From positions 1 through 64,000 of the forward strand of contig NZ_AVPI01000004.1 in assembly GCF_000768675.1 (NCBI RefSeq): a stretch of DNA of 64,000 nucleotides, written 5' to 3'. Each line of letters opens with the position of its first letter. Positions within the stretch are counted from its first letter, which is position 1. Positions 47,683 to 57,778 of this stretch are shown here, piece after piece. The notes beneath the pieces are model-generated. The model saw only the letters and a program-made list of their open reading frames with translations. It had not been told where the DNA came from and searched no databases. Origin of the DNA: Knoellia flava TL1 (GTDB taxonomy: Bacteria > Actinomycetota > Actinomycetes > Actinomycetales > Dermatophilaceae). A program made the translations under genes and the position numbers.

Positions 47683-48638
47683 TGAAGCGACCCCTCGCCG
47701 CCCTGCCCCTGCTCGGCCTGCTCGCCCTCACCGGCTGCGGCTCGGGCTCGAGCGCCAACGCCTCGGGGGCGTCCGGCTCGGACGACGCGGTCGCCGTCAC
47801 CGCCGCCTTCTACCCCCTCGCGTATGCCGTGGAGCGCGTCGGTGGGGACCGCGTCAGCGTCGCGAACCTCACCAAGCCGGGCGCGGAGCCGCACGACGTC
47901 GAGCTCACCCCGAAGGACGTCGCCGGCCTCGCGAAGGCCGACCTCGTCGTCGTCGAGAAGGGCTTCCAGCCGGCTGTCGACGAGGCCGTCGAGAGGGTCG
48001 ACGGCGAGAAGGCGCTCGACGTCTCCACCGCGGTCGACCTCTCCATCGAGGCGAGCGAGGACGGGCACGACCACGGCGGCGAGGAGCACGCCGAGGAGCC
48101 GAGCCCGACCGGCGGCGCGATCGACCCCCACTTCTGGCTCGACCCCACCCGCTATGCGAAGGCGGCCGGGGCGATCGCCGACCGGCTGTCCGAGGTCGAC
48201 CCGGACGGCGCGACGGCATACAAGGAGAACGCGGACGCGTTCGTCGCGGAGCTGACCACGCTCGACGAGGAGTTCCGGACGGGTCTGGCGAGCTGCGCCA
48301 ACCGCGACCTCGTCACCGGACACGTCGCCTTCGCCTACCTCGCGGACCGCTACGACTTCCACCAGTCAGGCATCGCCGGCCTCTCCCCCGACGCCGAGCC
48401 CAACGCCGCTGCCATGAAGGAGATCGTCGAGCACGTGCGCGAGCACAAGGTGACGACGATCTATGCCGAGACGCTCGTCGGCCGCGACCTCGCCGACACC
48501 ATCGCCAAGGAGACGGGCGCGACCGTCGCCGTCCTCGACCCGATCGAAGGGCTGAGCGACGCGTCGGCGGGCAGCAACTACCTTGAGGTCATGCGCTCCA
48601 ACCTCGCCACGCTCAAGAAGGGCCAGGGCTGCCGATGA
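47682..48638 (+). CDS. znuA: Zinc ABC transporter substrate-binding lipoprotein
   Basis: A 318-residue cluster A-I metal-binding protein; the lipobox is LTGC near residue 19. Zinc ligands are His in PHDVELTPKDV, His in IDPHFWLDP and His in TGHVAFAYLADRY, plus an acidic residue near the C-terminus. The flexible His/Glu loop (DGHDHGGEEHAEE, about residues 126-138) is typical of zinc rather than manganese binders. ATG at 47682 overlaps the second Zur box and would give a leaderless mRNA; an ATG 15 bases upstream would put the operator inside the gene. Confidence 0.93.
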   Translation: MKRPLAALPLLGLLALTGCGSGSSANASGASGSDDAVAVTAAFYPLAYAVERVGGDRVSVANLTKPGAEPHDVELTPKDVAGLAKADLVVVEKGFQPAVDEAVERVDGEKALDVSTAVDLSIEASEDGHDHGGEEHAEEPSPTGGAIDPHFWLDPTRYAKAAGAIADRLSEVDPDGATAYKENADAFVAELTTLDEEFRTGLASCANRDLVTGHVAFAYLADRYDFHQSGIAGLSPDAEPNAAAMKEIVEHVREHKVTTIYAETLVGRDLADTIAKETGATVAVLDPIEGLSDASAGSNYLEVMRSNLATLKKGQGCR

Positions 48639-49447
48639 GCGAGGGCGCCCTCATCTCCCTGCGGTCGGCCTCCTTCGGCTACGCCGACCGCAAGGTGGTG
48701 GACGGCGTCTCGCTCGACCAGGGGCCGGGCGAGGTCATCGCGCTCCTCGGCCCGAACGGCTCGGGCAAGACGACGCTCGTCAAGGGCCTGCTCGGCCTCT
48801 CCGAGCACCTCGGCGGCGAGGTGAGCCTCTTCGGCACGCCGCTCGACCGGTTCCGTGAGCGGCCTCGCATCGGCTACGTCCCGCAGCGCCACTCGCTGTC
48901 GACGTCGGTGCGGGCGACCGTCCGCGAGATCGTCGAGGTCGGCCGACTGCCGCTGCGCCCCTGGTGGCGTCCATCCGGAACCGAGGACGCCCGGCTCGTC
49001 GACGAGGCCCTCGACGCCGTGGGCCTGCGCGACCGCGAGCGTGAGGACGTCGCCGCCCTGAGCGGAGGACAGCAGCGCCGCGTCCTCATCGCCCGGGCAC
49101 TCGTCGCCCAGCCGGACGTGCTCGTCATGGACGAGCCGACGGCCGGCGTCGACATCGACAACCAGCGGGTGCTCGCGGAGGTCCTCGGGCGCCTCGCTGC
49201 GCGCGGCACCTCGATGCTCGTCGTCACCCACGAGCTCGCCGCCCTGCGCGACGTCGTCACCCGCATCGTCTGCATGGACGGCGGGCACGTCGACTTCGAC
49301 GGCAGTCCCAGCGCCTACGCCCGCGGTCACCGCGGTCACGAGCTCGGCGACGGCCACCACCACGAGTCGCCGTCCCACGACCACCCCGCCCCGGGCATCG
49401 CGGCGATCCTCACCGACCCGCTGCCGCCGAGGGAGGTCCAGCCGTGA
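48635..49447 (+). CDS. znuC: Zinc ABC transporter ATPase
   Basis: A 270-residue ATPase: Walker A LLGPNGSGKTTL, signature LSGGQQRRVLIARA, Walker B VLVMDEPTAGVD and switch VVTHELAAL. An added C-terminal tail is His-rich (GHRGHELGDGHHHE and SPSHDHP, about residues 230-250). The start overlaps znuA by four bases (ATGA). Confidence 0.94.
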   Translation: MSEGALISLRSASFGYADRKVVDGVSLDQGPGEVIALLGPNGSGKTTLVKGLLGLSEHLGGEVSLFGTPLDRFRERPRIGYVPQRHSLSTSVRATVREIVEVGRLPLRPWWRPSGTEDARLVDEALDAVGLRDREREDVAALSGGQQRRVLIARALVAQPDVLVMDEPTAGVDIDNQRVLAEVLGRLAARGTSMLVVTHELAALRDVVTRIVCMDGGHVDFDGSPSAYARGHRGHELGDGHHHESPSHDHPAPGIAAILTDPLPPREVQP

Positions 49448-50454
49448 GCGACCTCCTCGCCCTCGACTTCATGCGCCAGGCCCTGGTCGCCGCCGTGCTC
49501 GTCGGCCTCGCCGCCCCCCTCGTCGGCGCGTTCCTCGTCCAGCGCCGGATGTCGCTCATCGGCGACGGCATCGGGCACGTGGCCCTCGCCGGCGTCGCGG
49601 TCGGCATCCTCACCGGCTCGATGCCCGTCCTCACCGCACTCGTCGCCGCGGTCGCCGCGGCCGTCGGGGTCGAGCTCATCCGCGCGGCCGGCCGCACGAG
49701 CGGTGACATCGCGCTCGCCGTGATGTTCTACGGCGGCATCGCGCTCGGTGTCGTCCTCATCTCGAAGTCGAGCGCGACCTCACCCGCCAACCTCACCGGC
49801 TACCTCTTCGGCGCCATCCTCACGACGAGCACGAGTGACATCGTCGTCTTCGCCGCGCTGGCCGTCGTCGTCGCCGCGGTGACATGGGTGCTGCGCCAGC
49901 GCTTCTTCGCGGTGGCCAACGACGAGGAGTTCGCCCGTGCGGTCGGACTGCCGGTCATGGGCTACAACATCGCACTGTCGGTGCTCACCGCCGTGACCGT
50001 CGTCGTGTCGATGCGGGTCGTCGGCCTCCTGCTCATCACCGCGCTCATGATCATCCCCAACGCGACGGCCCAGCTCGTCTCGCGCAGCTTCCGCAGCAGC
50101 CTGCTCTGGGCGTCGTTGCTCGGGGTGCTGGCCAGCGTCGGCGGGGTCGTCTCGTCGTTCTATGCCGAGACCCCGTCGGGCGGGACGATTGTGCTGCTCG
50201 CCATCGCCGCCTTCCTCGTCGTGAGCGTCGTCTCCGGCGCCGTGGCCCGGGCGCGGCGGGCCGCGCACGAGCGGGCCGAGCGGCACGACCACGAGCACGG
50301 GCCCGCCTGCGGCCACCCGGCGATCCCGCACGACGGCCACGTCGACTACCTCCACGACGGGCACCGTCACGCCCCGCACCGCGACCACTACGACGAGCAC
50401 GAGGCACACGCCCGGCACGACGGGCACGACGAGCACGAGGAGGTCGTGCGATGA
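49444..50454 (+). CDS. znuB: Zinc ABC transporter permease with His-rich tail
   Basis: A 336-residue ABC-3 permease with eight or nine helices in residues 10-270 (QRRMSLIGDGIGHVALAGVA and FYGGIALGVVLISKS are family motifs). The last ~60 residues form a cytosolic tail with about 16 His among Asp/Glu/Gly (for instance DGHVDYLHDGHRHAPHRDHY). Such tails bind zinc, but their purpose in permeases is not settled. Overlaps znuC (GTGA) and zur (ATGA). Confidence 0.93.
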   Translation: MSDLLALDFMRQALVAAVLVGLAAPLVGAFLVQRRMSLIGDGIGHVALAGVAVGILTGSMPVLTALVAAVAAAVGVELIRAAGRTSGDIALAVMFYGGIALGVVLISKSSATSPANLTGYLFGAILTTSTSDIVVFAALAVVVAAVTWVLRQRFFAVANDEEFARAVGLPVMGYNIALSVLTAVTVVVSMRVVGLLLITALMIIPNATAQLVSRSFRSSLLWASLLGVLASVGGVVSSFYAETPSGGTIVLLAIAAFLVVSVVSGAVARARRAAHERAERHDHEHGPACGHPAIPHDGHVDYLHDGHRHAPHRDHYDEHEAHARHDGHDEHEEVVR

Positions 50455-50891
50455 GCCCAGCGCACACCGAAACCGCAGCCGGGACAGCGGCCGGGACCGC
50501 GGCCGGGACCGCAGCCCGCCGGCCCACTCGACAGCGGGCGGCACTGGCCGACCTCATGTCGACCACGACCGAGTTCCTCTCGGCCCAGGACCTCCACGGC
50601 CGCCTCCAGCAGCGCGGCGAGTCGGTCGGGCTCGCGACGGTCTACCGCAACCTCCAGGCGATGGCCGCCGACGGCGACGTCGACGTCCTGCGCACCGACG
50701 ACGGCGAGTGCGTCTACCGCTCGTGCGGCACCGACGCCCACCACCACCACCTCGTGTGTCGCGAGTGCGGCCGCACCGTCGAGGTCGAGGGTCCGGCGGT
50801 CGAGAAGTGGGCGGCCGAGGTCGCTCGGCAGAACGGCTTCAGCGACGTCACCCACACCATCGAGCTCTTCGGGACCTGCACCTCCCACTGA
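50451..50891 (+). CDS. zur: Zinc uptake regulator, Fur family
   Basis: A 146-residue Fur-family repressor as last gene of the zinc operon. The winged helix includes SAQDLHGRLQQRGESVGLATVYRNLQAMA. The metal sites are in AHHHHLVCRECGRTVEVEGP and near HTIELFGTCTSH; the structural zinc site keeps the CREC pair, but the second Cys pair of classical Fur is reduced to one Cys (GTC). The N-terminus (residues 9-22) contains repeated GTAA units encoded by 12-base tandem repeats. Linked to a double Zur box, it probably represses its own operon. Confidence 0.9.
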   Translation: MSPAHTETAAGTAAGTAAGTAARRPTRQRAALADLMSTTTEFLSAQDLHGRLQQRGESVGLATVYRNLQAMAADGDVDVLRTDDGECVYRSCGTDAHHHHLVCRECGRTVEVEGPAVEKWAAEVARQNGFSDVTHTIELFGTCTSH

Positions 50892-50900
50892 CCCCCACCC

Positions 50901-50965
50901 CGACTGATTGCGACTTCGCAGAGTTGTCAGCCCAGCGAACGGCTCTGCGAAGTCGCAACGAGTCG
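50901..50965. repeat. Intergenic hairpin repeat, family 1, copy 3
   Basis: Arms 50901-50923 and 50943-50965 pair with two mismatches; the ends read CGACTGATTGC and GCAACGAGTCG. It begins 9 bases after the zur stop, the same distance from a stop codon as the other two copies. Confidence 0.78.
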
Positions 50966-51054
50966 GAGGCCTGCCACGCCGGTCGAGCCCTCAGCCATCG
51001 CGACGGGAGTAGCGTCCGAGGCGTCCCAGACCTGGACGTCGGGAGGTGCTCGTC

Positions 51055-51516
51055 GTGACGTCGTTCTTCCTGAGCGGCCCCGGAGGCCCGGAGGTCACGG
51101 CCCTCGGGTCGACGTACGTCACCAAGACGGACGGCACCGCGGTGGGCGGCGCCTACTCCCTCATGGAGGAGACCTTCTGGTCCGACTCGACCCCGCTCCA
51201 CACACACGTCGCAGCCGAGGAGTCCTTCTACGTCCTCGACGGCGACGTCGAGCTGCACGTCGCCGGGCGGACCAGCACCGCGGGACCGGGCGCGTTCATC
51301 ACGGTTCCCCGCGGAGTTGTGCACGGACTACGGCGTCTCGGCACGTCCCCCGTCCGGATGCTCACGATCATCTCCCCGCCGGGTTTCGAGCAGATCTTTG
51401 CCGAGGTCGCCGAGCGCGGCGAGGAGGCTCTCCTGGCCGACCCCGAGGCCCTTGTCGCGCTGGCGGAGCAGCACGGCACCGTCATCGTCGGCGACTATCC
51501 GGACCGGTCGAGGTAG
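51055..51516 (+). CDS. Cupin-domain protein
   Basis: A 153-residue single-cupin protein. Motif 1 is TPLHTHVAAEESFYVLDGDVELHV (His-His-Glu ligands) and motif 2 is GAFITVPRGVVHGLRRLG. The C-terminal ~45 residues are helical. I choose GTG at 51055, 8 bases after GGGAGG, rather than GTG at 51046. It is isolated between the zinc operon and the convergent uppS. Metal and substrate are unknown. Confidence 0.85.
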   Translation: MTSFFLSGPGGPEVTALGSTYVTKTDGTAVGGAYSLMEETFWSDSTPLHTHVAAEESFYVLDGDVELHVAGRTSTAGPGAFITVPRGVVHGLRRLGTSPVRMLTIISPPGFEQIFAEVAERGEEALLADPEALVALAEQHGTVIVGDYPDRSR

Positions 51517-51557
51517 CAGGACATGACGGGGACGGCGCGCCCGTGCGGCGTGTCGTG

Positions 51558-52367
51558 CTATCTCGACTCGGTCGAGGTCTCGTCCGGGCCGGTCGGCGTG
51601 GCGGCCGAGTCGACGGCGCCGCCGTAGCGGCGGTCGCGGTCGGCGTAGATCTCGATGGCCCGCCACAGGTCGCGCCGGTCGAAGTCGGGCCACAGCGTGT
51701 CGAGGAAGACCATCTCTGCGTAGGCGCTCTGCCACAGCAGGAAGTTGCTCGTGCGCTGCTCCCCTGAGCTCCGGACGAAGAGGTCGACGTCGGGCATGCC
51801 GGGCTCCGGCAGGTAGCGCGCGAGCGCCTTCTCGTCGACGTTGCGGGGCTTCAGCCGGCCGCGAGCCACGTCCTCGGCCATCGCCCGGGCGGCATCGCCG
51901 AGCTCGGCCCGCCCGCCGTAGTTGACGCAGAAGTAGAGGGTGAGACCGGTGTTGTGCTGGGTGAGCTCCTGGGCGACCTCGAGCTCCTTGATGACCGAGC
52001 TCCACAGCCGCGGGCGCCGACCGACCCAGCGCATCCGGACCCCCCAGTCGTGCAGCTGGTCGCGGCGGCGGCGGATGACGTCCCGGTTGAAGCCCATGAG
52101 GAAGCGGACCTCCTCGGGCGAGCGCCGCCAGTTCTCCGTCGAGAAGGCATAGGCCGACAGGTGCGTCACGCCCGCCTCGATCGCCCCCGCGACGACGTCG
52201 AGCAGGGCGCCCTCGCCGGCCTCGTGACCCTTGGTGCGCGGCAACCCGCGCTGGTTGGCCCAGCGACCGTTGCCGTCCATGACGATGGCGACGTGACCGG
52301 GAACCTGCTGCGCCGGGATGGACGGGGCTTGCGCGCCGCTCGGGTGCGGGAAGGGACGGCTCGTCAC
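51558..52367 (-). CDS. uppS: Isoprenyl (undecaprenyl/decaprenyl-type) diphosphate synthase
   Basis: A 269-residue cis-prenyltransferase that makes the lipid carrier for cell-wall synthesis. Motifs in order: [17 protein letters not shown] (catalytic Asp in the first region), [51 protein letters not shown] and WPDF. The GTG start overlaps the recO stop by four bases, a common actinobacterial pair. Confidence 0.95.
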   Translation of the reverse strand: MTSRPFPHPSGAQAPSIPAQQVPGHVAIVMDGNGRWANQRGLPRTKGHEAGEGALLDVVAGAIEAGVTHLSAYAFSTENWRRSPEEVRFLMGFNRDVIRRRRDQLHDWGVRMRWVGRRPRLWSSVIKELEVAQELTQHNTGLTLYFCVNYGGRAELGDAARAMAEDVARGRLKPRNVDEKALARYLPEPGMPDVDLFVRSSGEQRTSNFLLWQSAYAEMVFLDTLWPDFDRRDLWRAIEIYADRDRRYGGAVDSAATPTGPDETSTESR

Positions 52368-53089
52368 CGCTCCACCATACGGAGCGAGCGCACCCCGCGT
52401 TCGAGGTGCCACTGGAGGAACGCGGTCGTCAGCCCGCTGCCCTCGCGGCGGTGCCTGAGCTTGGAACCGTCGGCGATCATCCAGTCGCCGGCGAGCAGCG
52501 CAGCGAGCAACCGGAGCGTCTCCGGCGCCGGGGCGCTCGAGCCGGGCGGACGGCATACGGAGCAGACGGCGCCACCGGAGACGACGTGGAACGCGCGGTG
52601 CGGACCCTCGGCGCCGCACTTCGCGCAGTCGTGGAAGCTCGGCGCCCAGCCGGCGATCGCGAGCGCGCGCAGGAGGTAGGCATCGAGGACGAGGTTGGGG
52701 TCGTGCTCCTTGCCGGCGAGCGAACGCAGCGCGCCGGTGACGAGGAGGTACTGCTGGAGGGCCGGCTCGCGCTCCTCGGTGAGCCGGTCGCAGGTCTCGA
52801 GGACGGCGTTGGCCGCGGTCCACGCGTCGTAGTCGCGGGCGCAGACGTCGCCCCACGACTCGAGCGTCTCGGCCTGGGTCACCGTGTCGAGGTTGCGCCC
52901 CTCGTAGCACTGGAGGTCGACGAGCATCCCCGGCTCGAGCCGGGCGCCGAAGCGCGACTTCGTGCGGCGCACGCCCTTGCCGACCGTGCGGACCTTGCCG
53001 AGGCTGCGCGTGAGGACCGTGATGATGCGGTCCGCCTCACCCAGCTTGTGGGTGCGCAGAACGATCCCCTGGTCACGGTAGAGCGGCAC
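52364..53089 (-). CDS. recO: DNA repair protein RecO
   Basis: A 241-residue mediator that loads RecA on SSB-coated DNA with RecR. The N-terminal OB fold starts [25 protein letters not shown]; a C-terminal zinc site has CAKC...CSVC (about residues 165-190). GTG at 53089 has GACAAT 5 bases before it and no ribosome-binding site, suggesting a leaderless message. uppS is translationally coupled downstream. Confidence 0.93.
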   Translation of the reverse strand: MPLYRDQGIVLRTHKLGEADRIITVLTRSLGKVRTVGKGVRRTKSRFGARLEPGMLVDLQCYEGRNLDTVTQAETLESWGDVCARDYDAWTAANAVLETCDRLTEEREPALQQYLLVTGALRSLAGKEHDPNLVLDAYLLRALAIAGWAPSFHDCAKCGAEGPHRAFHVVSGGAVCSVCRPPGSSAPAPETLRLLAALLAGDWMIADGSKLRHRREGSGLTTAFLQWHLERGVRSLRMVER

Positions 53090-53157
53090 ACCCCATTGTC
53101 CCCCGAGCCTCCGACAATCCCCGTATGCCGTGCCGCCCGGAGGCCTACGGTGTCGCC

Positions 53158-53828
53158 ATGAGCGACCGCGAACCGTTCTTCGAACCGCGTCGGCCCCCGG
53201 GCGACGAGCCGAGCGCGCCTCGACGTTTCGTCAACCACCCGTGGATGCCACCACTCAACGTCGTCCCGGCACTTCTCGCGGCGGACCTGGAGGTCGTCGC
53301 CACCGAGGCGGTCGTGGCCAGGGTGGCGGAAGTCCGCGTCTACGACCGCGGGATGCTCATCGGATCGAGGCATGGCTCCACCCGGACTCGGCGGTTGCCG
53401 TCCTCGAGTCGTTCGGCATGCCCGACGAGCCGCGGGTCGGCCTGCTCCTAGGTGACGGCACCCGACTCGGCGCCGGCGACCCCGGCACTTCCCCGGACGT
53501 CGCACCGGACCTCCCCGGCGATGGCGGACCGCCGCTCTACGTCCAGAACGGCGGCGGTGCGGGCGAACTGCGCGTCCAACAGTCGTGGTGGGTCTCACCG
53601 GTCCCGGAGGGAGATGCCGAGCTCGTGCTCGAGTGGGAGGCCGTGGGTGTGCCGGAGACCTTCGTGCCACTCGACCTCGCCTCGATCCGCGCTGCGGCAT
53701 CGCGGGCCCGTGAGCTGTGGCCGCTCCCCGACGCCCACGGTGAGGAGTTCACGTGGGTCGGCTACGCGCCCTGGGCGGGGACCGCATACACGCCTCCGCA
53801 GGGTCCTGCCACCGGAGGTGAGGGGTAG
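53158..53828 (+). pseudogene. Frameshifted hypothetical gene
   Basis: ATG at 53158 opens a frame encoding FEPRRPPGDEPSAPRRFVNHPWMPPLNVVPALL and RVYDRGMLI. It becomes nonsense near 53365, while a second frame offers IEAWLHPDSAVAVLESFGMPDEPRVGLLLGDGTRLG and runs well to 53828 (WVSPVPEGDAELVLEWEAVGVPETFVPLDL, WVGYAPWAGTAYTPP). Joining them needs a one-base shift at about 53363-53368. The whole would be about 223 residues, a family I know only as hypothetical in actinobacteria. It is either a recent pseudogene or a sequence error. Confidence 0.7.
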
Positions 53829-53912
53829 CGCTCCCCATGTACGCGTGACGCCCGCACTTCTAGGTTCGGGTCCGGCAGCAGCCGACCGACACGCGAGCGA
53901 GGGGACACGACC

Positions 53913-54932
53913 ATGTGCGAGCAGCACCACGAGCAGGGACCGGACGAGGCGTTCGCGGAGACGCCCGACGTGGGAAGACGGGCGCTCGTGCGCGGCGCCG
54001 GCGGGATGCTGCTGGGCGGTGGCCTCGTCGTCGCGGGCGCCGGCGCCGCGCAGGCCGCCACGTCGCAGAACGGCTGGCCGGCGAGCAGCAGCCCGAGCGC
54101 GATCGGCATCACCGGTCTGACGGTCGCGGGCCACGCCTTCCCGTCGGGGGTACGGGGTGGACAGGTCCACACGATCCTCGGCTACGTCGCCCGCCGCTTC
54201 CACAACGAGGTCGAGGCCCTCGTGACTCCCGGCAACTGGGGCTACAACTACCGCGTCATCTCCGGCAGCACGAGCCTGTCGAACCACGCCTCCGGCACCG
54301 CCATCGACGTCAACGCCCCGCGGCACCCGCTCGGTGCGTCCGGCACGTTCAGCTCGACCCAGGTGAGCCGGATCCGCTCGATCCTCAGCTCCTGCAACGG
54401 TGTCGTGCGCTGGGGTGGCGACTACTCGGGCCGCAAGGACGAGATGCACTTCGAGATCAACGTCCGTCCCGGCGACTCTCGCATCGCACCGCTCGTCGCG
54501 AAGATCGGTGGGTCGCCCGACCCCGCGCCGACGATCACGTGGTCGACGGTGCGCTCCGGCGCCACCGGCTTCCGGGTCACCGTGGTCCAGCACCTGCTGC
54601 GCGCCCGTGGCCAGTCGCTCACCGTCGACGGCGTCTTCGGGTCGGTCACCGCGAGCAAGGTCAAGGCGTTCCAGTCCTCCCGCGGTCTCTACGCCGACGG
54701 GATCGTCGGTCCGAAGACATGGGCCGCACTCGTCGTCACCGTGCAGAACGGCTCGACCGGGCAGGCGGTCGTCGCCGCGCAGAAGGCGCTCACGGCGCGC
54801 GGCTACTCGCTCACCGCCGACGGTGTCTTCGGGTCCGTGTCGGTGAGCAAGGCGAAGGCGTTCCAGACGAGCCGCGGGCTCGTCGCCGACGGCATCATCG
54901 GCCCGCGCACCTGGGCCAAGCTGACGATCTGA
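53913..54932 (+). CDS. Secreted M15 D-Ala-D-Ala carboxypeptidase with two peptidoglycan-binding domains
   Basis: A 339-residue exported enzyme. The N-terminus GRRALVRGAGGMLLGGGLVVAG has the twin-arginine pattern, with a cut near AQA. An M15_4 (VanY-type) peptidase domain follows, with zinc motif SLSNHASGTAIDVNAPRH and catalytic DEMHFEI (about residues 65-205). Two PG_binding_1 repeats end the protein (LTVDGVFGSVTASKVKAFQ and LTADGVFGSVSVSKAKAFQ), each about 60 residues. ATG at 53913. Likely role: trimming peptidoglycan peptides outside the membrane. Confidence 0.92.
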   Translation: MCEQHHEQGPDEAFAETPDVGRRALVRGAGGMLLGGGLVVAGAGAAQAATSQNGWPASSSPSAIGITGLTVAGHAFPSGVRGGQVHTILGYVARRFHNEVEALVTPGNWGYNYRVISGSTSLSNHASGTAIDVNAPRHPLGASGTFSSTQVSRIRSILSSCNGVVRWGGDYSGRKDEMHFEINVRPGDSRIAPLVAKIGGSPDPAPTITWSTVRSGATGFRVTVVQHLLRARGQSLTVDGVFGSVTASKVKAFQSSRGLYADGIVGPKTWAALVVTVQNGSTGQAVVAAQKALTARGYSLTADGVFGSVSVSKAKAFQTSRGLVADGIIGPRTWAKLTI

Positions 54933-54977
54933 CGCACGACGCTGCGTGTTCCGGCGCGCCGACCCTTCCGCCGGGGC

Positions 54978-54993
54978 TAGAACAGGTGTTCGA
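54978..54993 (+). promoter_or_regulatory. LexA (SOS) box upstream of alkB
   Basis: TAGAACAGGTGTTCGA contains the GAACnnnnGTTC core of the actinobacterial LexA box, with flanking T and CGA as in mycobacterial and Streptomyces sites. It lies 20 bases before the alkB start. GCTAGT at 54999-55004 may be the -10 of a leaderless mRNA. Confidence 0.75.
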
Positions 54994-55013
54994 TCTGCGC
55001 TAGTCTCGGTGGC

Positions 55014-55637
55014 ATGGACGCGGTCCTGCAGCACTCGCTCTTCGACACCGGGGACTCCATCGAGCTCGGTCCGGTGGCGCCCACGCGCACCGTCCTCGAC
55101 CGCGGCGCCTGGGTCGACTACCAGCCGGCGTGGCTGGCCGGCGCCGACCTGCTCTTCGACGCCCTCCACCACGACGTCCCGTGGAAGGCCGAGCGACGCG
55201 AGATGTACGAACGCGTCGTCGACGTCCCCCGCCTCCTCAAGTTCTACGAGGAGGGCGAACCGCTCCCCCACCCTGTCCTCGCGCAGGCGCGAAATGCGCT
55301 GTCGCACAGGTATGCCGGCGAGCTGGGTGAGCCCTTCGTCTCCGCCGGGATGTGCCTCTACCGCGACGGCCGCGACTCGGTCGCGTGGCACGGCGACCGG
55401 ATCGGCCGGGCCCGCGACATGGACACGATGGTCGCGATCCTCTCGGTCGGCTCGGCCCGCTCGCTCATGCTCCGGCCCCGCGGTGGCGGCGCCTCGATCG
55501 GCTTCTCACTCGGGCACGGCGACCTCGTCGTCATGGGCGGGTCGTGCCAGCGAACCTGGGACCACGCGATCCCCAAGACGAGCAAGCCCGTCGGACCCCG
55601 GATCTCGATCCAGTTCAGGCCCCGCGGCATCCGCTGA
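55014..55637 (+). CDS. alkB: AlkB-like 2-oxoglutarate/Fe(II) dioxygenase
   Basis: A 207-residue DNA/RNA alkylation-repair dioxygenase of the short bacterial type. Iron ligands are His and Asp in AWHGDRIG and His in TWDHAIPK; the 2-oxoglutarate Arg is in RISIQFRPRG. Unlike E. coli AlkB, it has an LFDTGDSIELGPVAPTRTVLD N-terminus. Just upstream sits a LexA box, so induction by DNA damage is expected. A family-2 hairpin separates it from the convergent leuA. Confidence 0.92.
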   Translation: MDAVLQHSLFDTGDSIELGPVAPTRTVLDRGAWVDYQPAWLAGADLLFDALHHDVPWKAERREMYERVVDVPRLLKFYEEGEPLPHPVLAQARNALSHRYAGELGEPFVSAGMCLYRDGRDSVAWHGDRIGRARDMDTMVAILSVGSARSLMLRPRGGGASIGFSLGHGDLVVMGGSCQRTWDHAIPKTSKPVGPRISIQFRPRGIR

Positions 55638-55686
55638 CGGCAACCGCAGAGAATCCCGCCCTGGGCTGCGGACGGCATACCCACCG

Positions 55687-55763
55687 CTTTTGCTCCCCAT
55701 GAGGGAAGGTTCGGGGTCCGGAGGGAACATTCCCCTCCGGACCCCGAAGGTTCCCTCCGGTCG
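55687..55763. repeat. Intergenic hairpin repeat, family 2, copy 2
   Basis: A 15-bp perfect stem (55711-55725 with 55733-55747, TCGGGGTCCGGAGGG) plus outer GAGGGAA/TTCCCTC arms. It shares CTTTTGCTCC.CAT and GGGTCCGGAGGGAACATT with the copy at 20164. It lies between convergent alkB and leuA, fitting a bidirectional terminator. Confidence 0.75.
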
Positions 55764-55783
55764 TGCCGCTGAGCCGCTCGGCG

Positions 55784-57541
<1,758 letters not shown>

Positions 57542-57544
57542 CTA

Positions 57545-57614
57545 CTCGTCGAAGTGCTCAGCCGGGGCACAGCGAGCTCCGCGACGAGGAGGGCCGATGT
57601 CTAGGCCTCGCCGC
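57545..57614 (-). promoter_or_regulatory. Competing hairpins between the leader peptide and leuA
   Basis: On the minus strand, GCGGCGAGG at the end of the leader ORF (57606-57614) can pair with CCTCGTCGC (57581-57589, one wobble). The same CTCGTCG (57582-57588) can pair instead with CGACGAG (57545-57551), just before the leuA ribosome-binding site. The two structures exclude each other, as in attenuators. There is no T-rich terminator, so the readout is unclear. Confidence 0.5.
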
Positions 57615-57645
57615 GGCAGAGAAGGAGGAGTCGCGTGGAACGCAC
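57601..57645 (-). CDS. leuL: Leucine leader peptide of leuA
   Basis: A 14-residue ORF, VRSTRLLLLCRGEA, with four Leu codons in a row (CTC CTC CTT CTC) 71 bases upstream of leuA on the same strand. Ribosome stalling at these codons during leucine shortage would change folding of the following RNA. The start GTG has no ribosome-binding site, and CATACT lies about 9 bases before it, so the leader may be leaderless. Similar leader peptides are known before actinobacterial leuA genes. Confidence 0.75.
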   Translation of the reverse strand: MRSTRLLLLCRGEA

Positions 57646-57778
57646 GAGACCAGAGTATGCCGTCCGCCCACCGCCGCGACCTGTCCGGTCCGCACTCTGG
57701 TCACCGCACGCCTCTTGCGTCCGCAGCCGTGGGGGCCAGGGCGTCACCGTGCCGGACGCACGCAGTCGTGCGGCGGAG

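Noticed and set aside
53130-53828. Second frame of the 53.2-kb gene as an independent protein
   Set aside because: Its N-terminal part is arginine-rich shadow sequence of the first frame and has no start signal; the two frames make sense only when joined.
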